The translations under genes and the position numbers were made by a program. 17,735 nucleotides of DNA from Hypholoma sublateritium FD-334 SS-4 (taxonomy: Eukaryota > Basidiomycota > Agaricomycetes > Agaricales > Strophariaceae), in NCBI GenBank assembly GCA_000827495.1, contig KN817565.1:264510-282244 (forward strand), in the 5' to 3' direction. The number at the start of each line of letters is the position of its first letter. The stretch's first letter is position 1. The notes beneath the pieces are model-generated. The model was given only the letters and a program-made list of their open reading frames with translations, made no database searches and was not told the DNA's origin. This document shows, in pieces, positions 1-9,903 of the stretch.

Positions 1-355
1 TGTGGTGATATAGAGATCTGAGATCTCCGTATTATCACTCTGTGCATTCTGTATCATTTGCGTAGCTGTATATCCACACACTTGCAAGTGGCAACATAGA
101 CATATATTATCACTCTGCACATTCTGTATCATTTGCGTAGCTGCATATCCAGCCATTTACCTGTGGTGACATGGAGATCTGAGATCTCCGTATTATCACT
201 CTGCGCAAGCTGTATCATTTGCGTAACTGCATATCGAGACATTTGCATGTGGTGACATGGAGATCTCAGAGCTTTATGTTATCACAATGTGCGTGCTGTA
301 TGGTTTGCATACCTGCACCATACGACACTTGCGAATTGTGTTACTTAAACTTCTG
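1..355. repeat. Degenerate tandem satellite, about 86 bp per unit, with an internal palindrome
   Basis: Four imperfect units start near 2, 88, 163 and 249, and a decayed fifth begins near 338 (spacings 86, 75, 86, 89). Each unit opens with GTGG(T/C)(G/A)A, continues with ATTATCAC and CTGTATCATTTGCGTA, and ends with ATTTGCA-like sequence. Units 1 and 3 carry the palindrome GGAGATCT-G-AGATCTCC (perfect in unit 3 at 173-189; 7-base arms in unit 1 at 13-27). Unit 2 lacks this segment and is therefore 11 bases shorter. Unit 4 keeps only the left half. No open frame of note runs through it. The array touches the window edge, so its true length is unknown. Confidence 0.85.
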
Positions 356-616
356 CCAGGTGGTGATACAGTTTTGTTAAATCTTCATGTAGTCCCTTTG
401 TATGCACAGCATCATTTCAATATTTGGATATTTTGACCTCTGTGTGAAGATCAGAGATTTCTACACCCCTACTCTATTATCGGTGTAATGTTCAATCTGG
501 CCAACATACCCAGTAACCCCGCGTAGTGGTACATACGAGCTTGTCTATCCAACTTGGTGTTGCTCATGAGTCGTAACATATAAGGTCCGATTAAATCGGT
601 CAATACAACACACGTC
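356..616. other. No gene recognised; decayed satellite and spacer
   Basis: From 356 to about 470 there are scattered matches to the satellite to the left (GGTGGTGATAC at 359, AGATCAGAGAT near 449), so this looks like its decayed end. The rest is AT-rich, with one perfect 13-base palindrome CCGATTAAATCGG at 587-599. The 86-codon minus-strand frame here has no coding character that I recognise. Confidence 0.5.
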
Positions 617-790
617 CAGTATATAGAGATCGACGAACTCATGATTTGCGAGAGAGAAAGTACATGTGGTATACAAGTACTAGAGCGACATTCATTGTAT
701 GGAGCTCGAAGAGCTCCATATTTTGACATCTCTAGGTATACCTACAAGTATTTTTTTCTCTCGAAAATATAGAGTTCGTCGATTTCTATA
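617..790. repeat. Imperfect inverted repeat (foldback, MITE-like or long-hairpin) with a perfect central hairpin
   Basis: The left arm holds TATAGAGATCGACGAACTC (622-640) followed by GCGAGAGAGAAAG. The right arm holds the reverse complement with few changes: CTCTCG..ATATAGAGTTCGTCGAT..CTATA (about 757-790). The dyad centre is near 709, where TATGGAGCTC (698-707), loop GAA and GAGCTCCATA (711-720) form a perfect 10-bp stem. If transcribed, the whole stretch could fold into one long hairpin of roughly 85 nt per side with bulges. It lies 150-320 bases downstream of the SNF2-like gene's stop codon, so it may be in that gene's 3' untranslated region. Which of MITE, transcription-end structure or small-RNA precursor it is cannot be told from one copy. 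Confidence 0.75.
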
Positions 791-939
791 CTGGTGGAGT
801 CAACGCTCATCAATTCTCAGACTACAGGACTGCAAGGAAGGAATACACAATGACGGACAAGGGAAAAATATATTCATTCATCATATGAGCACGGTCGTTA
901 AAGTAATATACGCGCAGCGAATTGACCAAACGCGTGAAA

Positions 940-3900
940 TTAACCTTTCTTCGGTTTCGCGCTGGACTTCGCAAACGGATTGGCCTTCTTCGGTGGAGGG
1001 AGACGTGCAGGTGGCGAAGGGGGAACAAGATCGTCCATCTGCCTGTGGTATGGAACTATTTCGAAAGGGGGTGAGCACAATATAAATATAATGAGGAATA
1101 GCCTTACTGCTTGATGTCCCCCCAGCCGGTATCTTTGCACCAAGCCCCTTTTCAGCGTTTCCAGCAGGTGGGTTGTCCGAGCGTCCTTGGAGTCGCGTTA
1201 ACACTTCTTGTGGATCGGGGACCTTTCGAGACGGCGGCAAGGAACTGATCTGACTTCCAGAGGGCTGCCGAGGCGGAAGGTTTGGCGTAGAAGGAAGAGC
1301 TATTTCCGCTGGCGGCTGTGGAGGACGAGGCTGCGTAGAAAGACTAGCGTCGGCAGAGTCAGACGCCGGCAGCTGGGGTCGAGTTGGGCGAAGAAATGAA
1401 TTGAACGAAGAGCGTAACGCAGGCTGAGTTGAAGGAAGGGCACGCGGAAGCGTCGGGGGGGGACACATTTCAGGTTGCGTCAACGCTAGAGGGGCGAGCT
1501 CCGTGGACGCTTGAGGTGCAAGAGGTTGAGTTGCTGCGAGGGTAGCGTTCTGTAAAAGAAGGGCGGCGAATGGCTGGGGTGGCAGGGTTTCGATAGCTGT
1601 TCGTCCATCACCATCTGATTCATCTGATTGATTGAGCTGCGGACGTATGCGCCCGGCGGCTTTGCTAGACTTGATGGGGGTCAATACGTTACTTGCCCTT
1701 TTACCAAGTACTGTGTAAAAATCATCTGGTCAGACAAATATCTATCAATGACGAAATGACTGACCGGAATGATCCTGATCGGGCAGCGGGGCCAGCGGCG
1801 TCGAGGGGCGTCCTCCTCCTTGAGATATTATGAACAGAAATATATATGCAGTATGCAGAATTCATACCTGCACCGACGGACCGCATCGATTCATCTCCTG
1901 ACGAGCGTCGACTTAGAGATGGAGAGAGCGGCGAAGTTGGCCGCGGGACGCCGCCGGAGGGTCCGCGGGCATCCATATCTACGTCCTTAGACTGCGCTGC
2001 GGGGCTACCTTCAGGGAGTTTATCGGCATCCGGATCGACACCCTGCGAGCCGCGGCTGGATTGGAAGAGGGCTACAGCCACCTCGTCAGCATTGACACCC
2101 TGCGTTTGCTGCGGGAAGGTATCGATATCCATCGCATCGTTGCTGGCGGGCTGAGCGTTACTTAAGTCCTGCTGGAGAACGCCGCCGGTATTCAGGCTGG
2201 GTGCGGAGGGTTCAGGTGAGTCGAATCTCGGATTTCCTTTGCCCTTCGTCTGCCCTTTCCCTTTCAACGTCGCTTTGGCCACCTTCATCCTTGCCTTCTC
2301 CTCCGCTCTAGCTACCTTCTCCGCTGCCTTTACCTCTGCCCTCGCCTCTGCATCTGCCTTCGCTTTCGCCTTCTTCTCGTTCACCTGGGTTTTTGGGACC
2401 TTCTCCTTCGAATTGTTGGAGACGGACTGGGACGCCGCGCTGACTGATCTGTGACTCGGGCGGAGCTTGCCCTTGGACTGCGGTGGATTTGCCGAATGTG
2501 CGGATGCCGACAGACTTGTTTCTGTAGAGGGCATGCCGTCCGCATCTGCATTGGTGGACTGGGATGCCGTGGTCTTCCGACGGCGTGGTTTAGCGCTGGC
2601 CGTGCTGATACTTTCCTCGTCCTCGTCGTCCATATCGCCTCCGCCGCCAGAAAGTAAGTCATACAATTCTGAAGGCATAATTAGTCAGTAGGAAAATTGG
2701 CATAGATAAAAACCCACCCTGTCCCGCCTTCTTCGATAAGAAAGCCTCCATCATATCCTGCTTTCCCTCAGCCATACTGGCCACGAGAACGTCGGCGGTC
2801 TCGTTTCCAAGCAAATGGATAGACAGGACAGGCTTCTTCTGCGGTTGTCTATGTACGCGGCCCGTCATCTGGAGAACGTCTTGAGCACTCCAAGGTTGAT
2901 CCTATCAATACCTAATCAGAGGAGCGTTCAGATGTCATGTGTAGGTTACATACCAAAAATATTATCAGCGAGCAGAATGCCAGGTTTATGCCTGTCGTTC
3001 CGACGGAAGACAGCGCAAGCACGCGGTACTCCGATTGCGTTCGAAATTTCTTGAGGACCTCGGTCCGCCTGTCGAAGGACATGCTGCCATTGATAGAAAG
3101 CACCTTCATGCCGTAGAGTTTAAAGATCTAGAGACGCTACGTGAACGATTGCTTGAATGAAAAGAAATTGCGGACTTACATTGATAAATAGACCTATCAT
3201 CGATGGAAATTCTGTGAATACCACGACCTTGTCATCGTTTGTCGCGGCCTCTTCATCGACGGACGGGAGCGCTGGAAAATCTACTCGACCATCACCAAAT
3301 GTTGGAACGGCAAGCCCATCTCGCTGTAGAAAATATTGGCAAAGTCGCGCTGCGGTATCGAGCTTTGTAGATTTGACAGGCTCCCATTCTTCGAGAGAAT
3401 CGAAATAGGGTATGGCCTCTTCTGGATCTTCCCGAGCGAACATGACCGAGGTTCGATACTCTATGTAGAACCCACGCGTCGTCAGCTTCGACGACATATT
3501 CCCCATTTCTACGCTGGAAATGTCGACGTCAGGCAACGTAGTAGAACGATTTATTATAATCACTTACTTTTCTTGGAGAGACTTGCCGTGATCCGTGATA
3601 ATTTGAAGCTCGCGCTCAGTCAAATCGAGGTACACATATTCCGTCCGAAGAGGCGGAAGGGGTATGAGGCGGATTCCTTTCCAATTCAGGCTGTCCCTCG
3701 TACGTCGAATAACATGGCCTTTTGACCTTTCATGCATGCGACGAGCGATCTCAACTTGCTTGAGCTTGACAACATCTCGTTCGGAATCGTCGTCGTTTAG
3801 TGGGTTGTCGTCGTCAGGAAGCTCCTTCCGAGCTAGACGCAGCTCACGGGCATCTTCCTTCTCCTCGTTCCAAGCCTCGAGGGTGAAGAAGTGGGGAATG

Positions 3901-6068
3901 CCTGCCAAACGACCCATGGCGGCGAGGTCCTACTCAAACAAGTCAATTACGAAAAAAAATAGAGGTTGGTCCGTCTAACCTTCGTTGAAGTTTGAAGCGG
4001 CGTCGCGGTTAAAGGCATACGTATGATGCATCTGTCGAGGAGCCTGAGCACCGCTGTGTGCTTAAGTCCATGGTTCCGGTAGGTGTGGGCCTCGTCGATT
4101 ATACCGGAGAGAAAACGTTGGCCGAACAGAGAAAGCGAAAGACGTTCCGCGGTCACGCTGCGAAGCAACTCTGGGAGGGCCCATGGAAGGTCTGCGCCGC
4201 CCAGTTTGGACTTCTTGGAATATAATTCGCTATATTCTTTTTGTAGGGTCTGTATCATGTATAAGCGCGGAGTATAAGGCATGAGTTCTGAATTCACTGA
4301 CGGATTGAGTCACGAAGATGATGATGGACGATGGGCTGTGGTTCGTCGATGCGAAGGGGCCATTGGGCCCCCAAAAGAATTGTCGCTCGTCCTTGGCCAT
4401 GGGATATGTGAGTATGTCAATCCCCTTCGGTGCAAAGAGAGTGCGAATTTCGTCGATCCACTGCGACATGAGGGTTCCAGGAACAACGATGAGATGAGGG
4501 AGGTGGGGAATTTGCTTCTCCTTGCCCAGGTACGGCCTCTCCCCTAACACGGTTTAGTAAGAGATGATATCAGGCAATTGGAAGGAAAGCTGCTTACTTA
4601 GTATGGGGGGCATCACATAGACGGTCGCTATCTGACGCATCGCGGCATCTGCTAGGAAGGCTATGACGGTAGCCGCTTGATACGTTTTCCCAAGCCCAAC
4701 TTCATCCGATATGAGCACGCCTGTGCAAAGATTAGGGGAGGGCTTTTCCGCGAAACATGTCCTGATTACGGCGTGAACACCGGCGAGCTGGTGCCAGTGA
4801 AGATCGAGGTTCACAAGAAATGGGATGTTTGCAGCGTTTTCAATAAAGGCTGCAGGAGATGTCCAGGGGTTGACGCCATCTACACGACGATGGTTGTTGA
4901 AGAGGAACGGGATGTTCTGGATGAACCCAAGGTTCTCGGCCAGCTGGGTAGGGGTCATTCCAGCCTCATATTCCACACCGGTGTCGCCACCGTTGACCGA
5001 CTGCTCCAAAGGGTCGAGGTCATTCCGGTGGTACTCGATGATGGGGGTATCGTTTTGCGAATTCTGGGGGTTATCGAAGAATTCGCGGTACATGTTCATG
5101 ATTGCTTGAACGTTGTCGTCCGTCGCCAACGACTTGATCATTTCATTGGATAATTTGAATAGAGCTACGGAATAAGGGTCAGATTACGACGTTGCTGAAC
5201 GACGAATGACTTACGAGGTAAGGTTGATTTCTTCTTCTTTGTTTTCGTCGTAACCTCTGCACCCAGCTCCTGCATCAACCGTTCGAGCTCGCCCTCCATG
5301 CGCTCGACCTTCTCCATGGTCTCGGGAGTGTTGATGAGCTCGGCGACGTTGCGCCACCTTGCCACAGCCCGAATAACGGAGGCGATTTGGGCTCTAGTCA
5401 GTTTACTTTGGTTTAGCGCTGTGTAGTGATAGTACCAAATCAGCAACAATAAAGCTGCGTCACCTGGCATACTCACCGTTGAAGGTTGCAAGTACCTGCT
5501 CTTCGAGCGTGTCGAATCTACCCTTCGCGCGGTCGAGACGCCTCGTGAGGTTGTACCATGTGCGTTGGGCGATCGCTTGAAGAGGAAGACGGTAGCGAAT
5601 GAGCAAGCGACCGTTTTCGTCCAGGGTCTCACAGCCCAGAAGTTGCAGCGCGATGTCGTCGACGCAGTAAGGTATATACGTAGGCCCTCCATTCTTTCGC
5701 GATTCTACCTCGATGTCGGCTGGGTGGCAGTTCGCAGAGGAGAAGCAAGCCGCGATCTTCTCATGAATTTTCGCAGATTTGCACATCGCAGACACCCACG
5801 TCTGCCATCGCTTGCGTCCAGGAAGGGTCGTTCCACGATTACTGGAGGCGAATGAAATCTTAGCGTCTTCAGTTGCCTTCGCCTGATACTGATCATAGAA
5901 CGATTTAACATTGGCCAAGTCGGCGGCGCTCCACCCTTTCGGAAGAAGAGAGGACGCAGGGTCGTCGAAGCAGAGCACGACGCCAGTCAGATCCTGCCAA
6001 GTAGGGAGGTTCCAGATACCTAGCTGGTATAGCTTGAGCAGAGCACTAGCAATAGTTTGGGTGGGCAT
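940..6068 (-). CDS. SNF2-family helicase-like ATPase, 1500 residues, 13 exons
   Basis: Exons: 6068-5477, 5418-5215, 5164-4598, 4543-4302, 4249-3980, 3929-3568, 3513-3180, 3127-2954, 2901-2718, 2668-1868, 1818-1765, 1710-1108, 1055-940. The twelve introns are 49-58 nt, GT-AG, and every phase agrees (4503 nt). The ATG has A/G at -3..-1 and an in-frame TAA 33 bases upstream. ATPase motifs in order: Q-like WHQ (~389), motif I DEVGLGKT (419-426), motif II DEAH (587-590), motif III TATPLQ (616-621), GSMSFDRR in the second lobe (871-878), GTTGINLA (900-907) and motif VI QMTGRVHRQPQ (926-936). Residues 1-270 match nothing I know. From about 977 the tail is low-complexity: an acidic patch (988-995), KPRRRK (1003-1008, possible nuclear signal), a Lys/Ala/Glu helix (about 1074-1113), Ser/Pro/Gln-rich stretches and a basic end. 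There is no RING insert between the lobes, so it is not a Rad5/Rad16 type. SNF2 proteins use ATP to move along double-stranded DNA or remodel nucleosomes; the substrate here is unknown. Weakest joints: the donor at 1764 and the acceptor at 1056. Confidence 0.9.
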
Positions 6069-6160
6069 TTCGAGGTCAAACGTTTCTTTGGAAACTTAGG
6101 GGGGAAGACAGTATGTATATGTATATGCCGGTGTAATATGATGATCAAGTACAATAACAG

Positions 6161-6502
6161 CTACAAAACGCAGCGCGGGGGTCGCAGATATCGGCGAAGC
6201 GGAGAGCTAAGCCGATCCAGATACACAATGGAGATACTAGAAGGCGGTGCGTCAGGAAACGGGGGCAATATGAGGGAGGAAGGGACTTACACGATCACAT
6301 AGTGGGCAGACATCGATCCGCATCGTCGGCCGCCGTGACGGTTCAGGGAAAGTGGTATGGTATGCAAGGCTGATATGTACCGAAAGCACATGGTCAGGTT
6401 GAGGGCATAGGGCGCAATACTGACTGGATGGAGAACATACCTGATGTACGGTAGATATCGGGAGATCCAAAAGCTTTCCGTGGAGCCGTCGCATGAAGTC
6501 AA
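6161..6502 (-). pseudogene. Spliced minus-strand fragment, possibly a cyclin-like remnant or 5' exons of the SNF2-like gene
   Basis: A convincing short intron (donor GTAAGT at 6290, branch CCTGACGC, acceptor CTTCTAG at 6237; 54 nt) joins two open stretches on the minus strand. In the phase that stays open longest, the joined peptide across the junction reads SAHYVIVISIVYLDRLSSPL, then stops at TAG 6163-6161. The VYLDRL core with hydrophobic residues before it recalls the first helices of PHO80-type cyclins, but the expected helices before and after are missing. A second possible intron (GTATGT, ending CATATCAG, about 71 nt) lies upstream. The fragment ends only 93 bases before the SNF2-like ATG on the same strand, so these could instead be 5' untranslated exons of that gene. 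The foldback element next to it may have removed the start. The cyclin idea is weak. Confidence 0.3.
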
Positions 6503-6575
6503 GGGGTCCGTTCAGGTGTAATCGTGGAGGATGATGAGTTTGCGTTCCGGTTCACAGCCAAGGATCTCGTTCGAT

Positions 6576-7049
6576 ACAGAAAGCGTTTGCGCGGCGCCGT
6601 TGTTTGAAGTCATGGGTCCCGTTCCATCGTGTTCGTATCCTAATCTTCGTCCTTGGCTTCGAGGCAGAGCCATACAAGACACCGAAGATAGAACTCCGGC
6701 GCCTGTAGGCACAGGGCGCGGGAGATACGACTCCGGCGTCCTGGGACCCGCACGACGGTGGTGGCGGGTCGAGAGCCTTGAGATTTGAAATTGATCGAAA
6801 CGCGTCACGCGTTTGTTTGGTCGCGTCCGCGAACACAAACATTGGACTTAGATCAATTTCCAATCTTTCGACCCACCACCACGAGACGCCGGAGTTGTAC
6901 CTCCTGCGTCCTGTGCCTACAGGTGCCGGAGTACTATCTCCTGCATCTCGTACATCCCTGGATGGGCGCCAAGGATTATGACTCAGTGCACAAGGACGTT
7001 GTAACGGGACTCATGACTGCAAACGACGGCACCGCGCAACGCTTTCTGT
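6576..7049. repeat. 470-bp imperfect inverted-repeat (foldback / MITE-like) element
   Basis: The left arm (6576-6796) reappears inverted at 6851-7049. Shared blocks, read from the outside in, are ACAGAAAGCG, GCGCGG(C/T)GCCGT, AGTCATG(G/A)GTCCCGTT, ACTCCGGC(G/A)CCTGTAGGC, ACTCCGGCGTC, GGTGGGTCGA and GAAATTGATC. The 54-base spacer has its own perfect hairpin AAACGCGT-C-ACGCGTTT (6798-6814) and a looser one (GTTTGTTTGG / AACACAAAC) just after it. The motif ACTC(C/T)GGCGTCCTG with CCCGCACGACGG following also occurs inside the left arm (6729-6757) and, inverted, outside the right arm (about 7063-7092), so the element may reach to about 7095 on the right. Short open frames across it are different on each arm and look like shadows. 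No transposase is encoded, and no target-site duplication could be identified by eye. Confidence 0.8.
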
Positions 7050-7224
7050 GCCAACCGCCCGGTACCGTCGTGCGGGCCACAGGACGCCAGAGTAATATCT
7101 TCTCGTTATTATTTGCCGGAGGCTTATCTCAGGTGTTTCGTATTATTTTCGAAGACAACTCCGACGAAGATTTCGAGGGCGTTTCTGCGCGACGGTACTA
7201 GGGCCAAACTTCTCTAGCGAAGCC

Positions 7225-7504
7225 ATGGCGCCTCGGAATACTTCCCAGTATGTATGGTATCTAACGCTCATCAGGTACGTTCTTAATCTACTTGATACGT
7301 TTTCCATCTCACATACGGTCTTGCCTTCAGAATAACATTCTTAATACTAGGAGCCCCCGTTTGGCCAGACACCGTTCCTCAGCGACAGATATCTCAAATT
7401 GGGGTCCACCCATTATTCTTGAGGTGCGTCCCGCATTTTCTCCCTGACGGGTTTAATACTTCCTCAGCACTTTACCAGAGCTCCAGCATGCTTCTCAATA
7501 TTGA
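7225..7504 (+). CDS. Possible small three-exon gene, 59 residues with one hydrophobic segment
   Basis: Exons 7225-7274, 7331-7423 and 7468-7504 are separated by introns of 56 nt (AG|GTACGT..CTTCAG) and 44 nt (GAG|GTGCGT, CCTGACGG branch, CCTCAG). Both introns are in phase 2 and the joined frame of 180 nt stays open to TGA. The start has a favourable context (GAAGCCATGG). The peptide begins MAPRNTSQYVWYLTLIRITF, continues LILGAPVWPDTVPQ, and so has a single hydrophobic run at about residues 9-27 that could be a signal anchor or membrane segment. I do not recognise a family. The frame is short enough to be open by chance, but splice signals and phases agree. Its donors share the GTRCGT form seen in the locus at 11.1-15.0 kb, so it might be a remnant of the same kind of sequence. 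Confidence 0.35.
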
Positions 7505-7510
7505 GCGGCA

Positions 7511-7574
7511 CCCGCGCGATCATTTCGGCGATGCTACCCCTGCGGGTCCCGCGCGTTCATTTCAACGATGCTAG
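7511..7574. repeat. Two-copy 27-bp direct repeat, 37-bp period
   Basis: CCCGCGCGATCATTTCGGCG at 7511 recurs as CCCGCGCGTTCATTTCAACG at 7548; both continue ATGCTA. Only three bases differ between the 27-base units. It begins 7 bases after the stop of the small gene before it. No function can be assigned. Confidence 0.7.
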
Positions 7575-8548
7575 CTCTTCCCTACATACGTGGACTATAT
7601 GATGTGTTTTCATTCGTTCCGGTACTAGCCAAGTATTAGCCTCTATTCTCACTGAGGTCAAACAGAAATAAATGTGTTTATTCGTCCGCTATTCGGCGGG
7701 ACGTCACTCGCTGCTTTAGTTTCAAGCCCATTTTTTTTTTGGTAAGGCTGTCGTACGCTGTTGTACCAACCTTAGTGATCCCCGTTTCTGATTCTTTCAA
7801 CGGCGCGCCGCCATGTGCTACATATATTAAATGATAAAATCGTTTTAATAAAATTCAGGACTTACTGTGGTACACTTCGCCGGATCGACAGCTGCATAAC
7901 CCGCGCCACATATCATCTAATCTCTTGCGTTAAATCTGTTCCAGAGGGGAGGCCATGTCTGCGACAGCGTCAGAAATTCCCCCATCTCATCAATATCATT
8001 AAGTTCTACCGAAATAATAGAAAAAATACATATCTTTTCGCCGCGAAGGGTAGCAATCCATTCGCCTATCCTACATCAAAAAGAGCGTCGATGCTGCCCA
8101 CAACTCTCGTCAAAATCTACCCGCTCCCGGGCCCCTCTCCTCCCTTCAATTCATCGAACCATAACTCCAACGCCACTTCACGCGCTTCCCACTCATTCTT
8201 CTCCATTGGATGCTGCCGAAGCACCGTACACCCGCCGCAGCGCTCGCAGAGAACAATGCTGTCATTGGTGTAAGTCAGATGCCCACATACAGCCCTGCTC
8301 CATTGTATTCGCCTCTGACACTAGGTACTGCGTCTTACCTTGCTATTGTGTACTTGTTTGTTCTCTCTTCAAAGTAATGCACAATTTTATTATAAACTAA
8401 AGCACCCGTCGTAAACACCTTCGCGTACCATAGCTGCTAAATGTCCCCGGCAGCCGCGGATATCGGGAAATAGAGGTTCTGCAAGCATCCAGAGACGGAA
8501 GTAATGAAAGGGTCAGACACGTACAGATAGCAGTGGTCACCGCAGAGG
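7575..8548. other. No confident gene; AT-rich spacer with one possible orphan exon
   Basis: A poly-T run lies at 7731-7740, and an AT-rich patch at 7818-7860 contains ATTAAA..TTTAAT stems. A good GT-AG intron is visible at 8270-8324 (GTAAGT, CTCTGACACTAG, 55 nt). Before it, one frame reads TRRSARREQCCHWC, a basic, cysteine-containing stretch that might begin a zinc-binding domain. A different frame gives a 60-codon ATG-initiated peptide from 8092. Neither continues convincingly downstream, where copy 1 of the GGCC element begins at 8549 and may have cut the gene. Confidence 0.35.
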
Positions 8549-8763
8549 CTAGCCTTATTCCGAGGGTGGCCGCCCCCGACCGTTGCACTGAGGCCTGTGG
8601 CCGCCTGCTGACAAATCTGAGGCCGCCAAAAAATTCCTCACCCTCGGAAACCCCCGAAATGTTTTTTAAATTATTATTTAATAAATAAATGAGGCCGCTA
8701 TTTAATTATTACAGTAAAGCGGCCACATGTCGTGCGTTTGAGATGTGGCCGCTTGAGGCCTCT

Positions 8764-8967
8764 NGTGGCCGCATGTCTGCAAANGGCAGGAGGCCTCNNA
8801 CGCTGATGANNTTTNTNTGTCGAGGCCGTGCTAAATATATGTGGCCGCTATCTAAATATAGCTCACTACGTATGTGGCCGCTCTCGATATGTGGCCGCAC
8901 CGNGCGGCCTCCCACCTCCATCCGNGGCCGCCCACCCAATATATGTGGCCGCCCCCCACCTTTCTCN
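8764..8967. other. Cluster of 11 ambiguous bases inside element copy 1
   Basis: N calls occur at 8764, 8784, 8798, 8799, 8810, 8811, 8815, 8817, 8903, 8925 and 8967 and nowhere else in the window. They fall where the two element copies align but differ, for example the stretch matching 16,812-16,830. This is what collapsing several similar genomic copies into one consensus would produce, so the element is probably present in many copies and this part of the assembly may be a chimera. Confidence 0.9.
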
Positions 8968-9060
8968 CACCCACCCGCGGCCTCTGCCCGTGCGCATGTG
9001 GCCTCTCCCACCCGCGGCCTCCGCCCGTGCGCATGTGGCCTCTCCCACATGCGGCCTCCG

Positions 9061-9360
9061 CCCGCGCGCTGAGATGTGGCCGCCTTCTGCTACGAGGCCA
9101 CGGCCCCATAACAGCGCACGGACCCGGCCTCCGCTCTTGCGCATGCGGCCTCCGCTCGTGCGCATGCGGCCTCCGCTCGTGCGCATGCGGCCTCCGCCCG
9201 CGCGCTGAGATGTGGCCGCCCTCTGCTATGAGGCCGTGGCCCCATAACAGCGCACGGACCCGGCCTCCGCTCATGCGCATGCGGCCTCCGCCCGCGCGCT
9301 GATATGTGGCCGCCCTCTGCTATGAGGCCGCGGCCCCATAACGACGCACGGACCCACTCG
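9061..9360. repeat. Nested minisatellite: 21-bp words inside 94/136-bp units
   Basis: Units start at 9061, 9197 and 9291 with CCCGCGCGCTGAGATGTGGC (GATAT in the third), then CTCTGCTATGAGGCC, CGGCCCCATAACAGCGCACG and GACC. After this each unit carries a run of the 21-base word CGGCCTCCGCTCGTGCGCAT+G. The first unit has two more words than the second, which explains 136 against 94 (difference 42 = 2 x 21). Long frames on both strands here are repeats of repeats and not genes. Confidence 0.85.
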
Positions 9361-9895
9361 TAACATGTGGCCTCCCCTCCCGCGGCCCCTGCACGCATGC
9401 GCTCGCGATGAGATGTGGCCGCGGCCTCCCCACCGCGCGCGGCCTTCACCTCCCCCCTCGCCATCGTCACTAGCATCGGCGGCTGCGGCCTCGACACTGC
9501 GAGCAGCGCGCATGCGCACCGTGCATGAGATGTGGCCGCTGTCGCCATCGATCTCAGCACGGTCGCTGCCGCTGTCCCTCTCGTCCTCGCCGCTGTTCGC
9601 CGCTGCGTGTGCTCTTCACCCCCCTCCCACGTCGTGCTCGCCGCCCACCACGCCCGTTCCTCCCCCGAGCTCGCCGTCCCAAGCGCCCCCCCCCCCCGAG
9701 CTCGCCGCCTCCCACGCCGTGAGCCACCACTGCCGCCGCTCACGCTCCCACCCGCGCTCGCCGCCGTCATCCCCGCCGCCGTCGTCTGCCCCGACCTCCT
9801 CAACGTCGCCGCCCACGCCCCCGCCGCCGCCGTCTTCCCGCCGCTTCGCCTCTCGCCGCCGCCCGTCCCCTCGTCACCGCCGCGCTCGACGACAA

Positions 9896-9903
9896 TGACG
9901 TCA
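9896..9903. promoter_or_regulatory. Palindromic TGACGTCA site (CRE/ATF-type), conserved in both element copies
   Basis: TGACGTCA lies within the C-rich block of copy 1 and at the equivalent place in copy 2 (17561-17568), in the contexts GACAATGACGTCACC and GACGATGACGTCACC. This is the classical bZIP (CREB/ATF) palindrome. It is striking because it interrupts sequence almost without A or T. Regulatory use is inference. Confidence 0.4.

Noticed and set aside
3120..5141. Separate short genes in the SNF2 region
   Set aside because: Each open stretch is an exon of one gene; phases and ATPase motif order join them.
8689..9302. Several 100-140 codon frames containing ambiguous bases
   Set aside because: They lie on tandem words and N calls; composition only.
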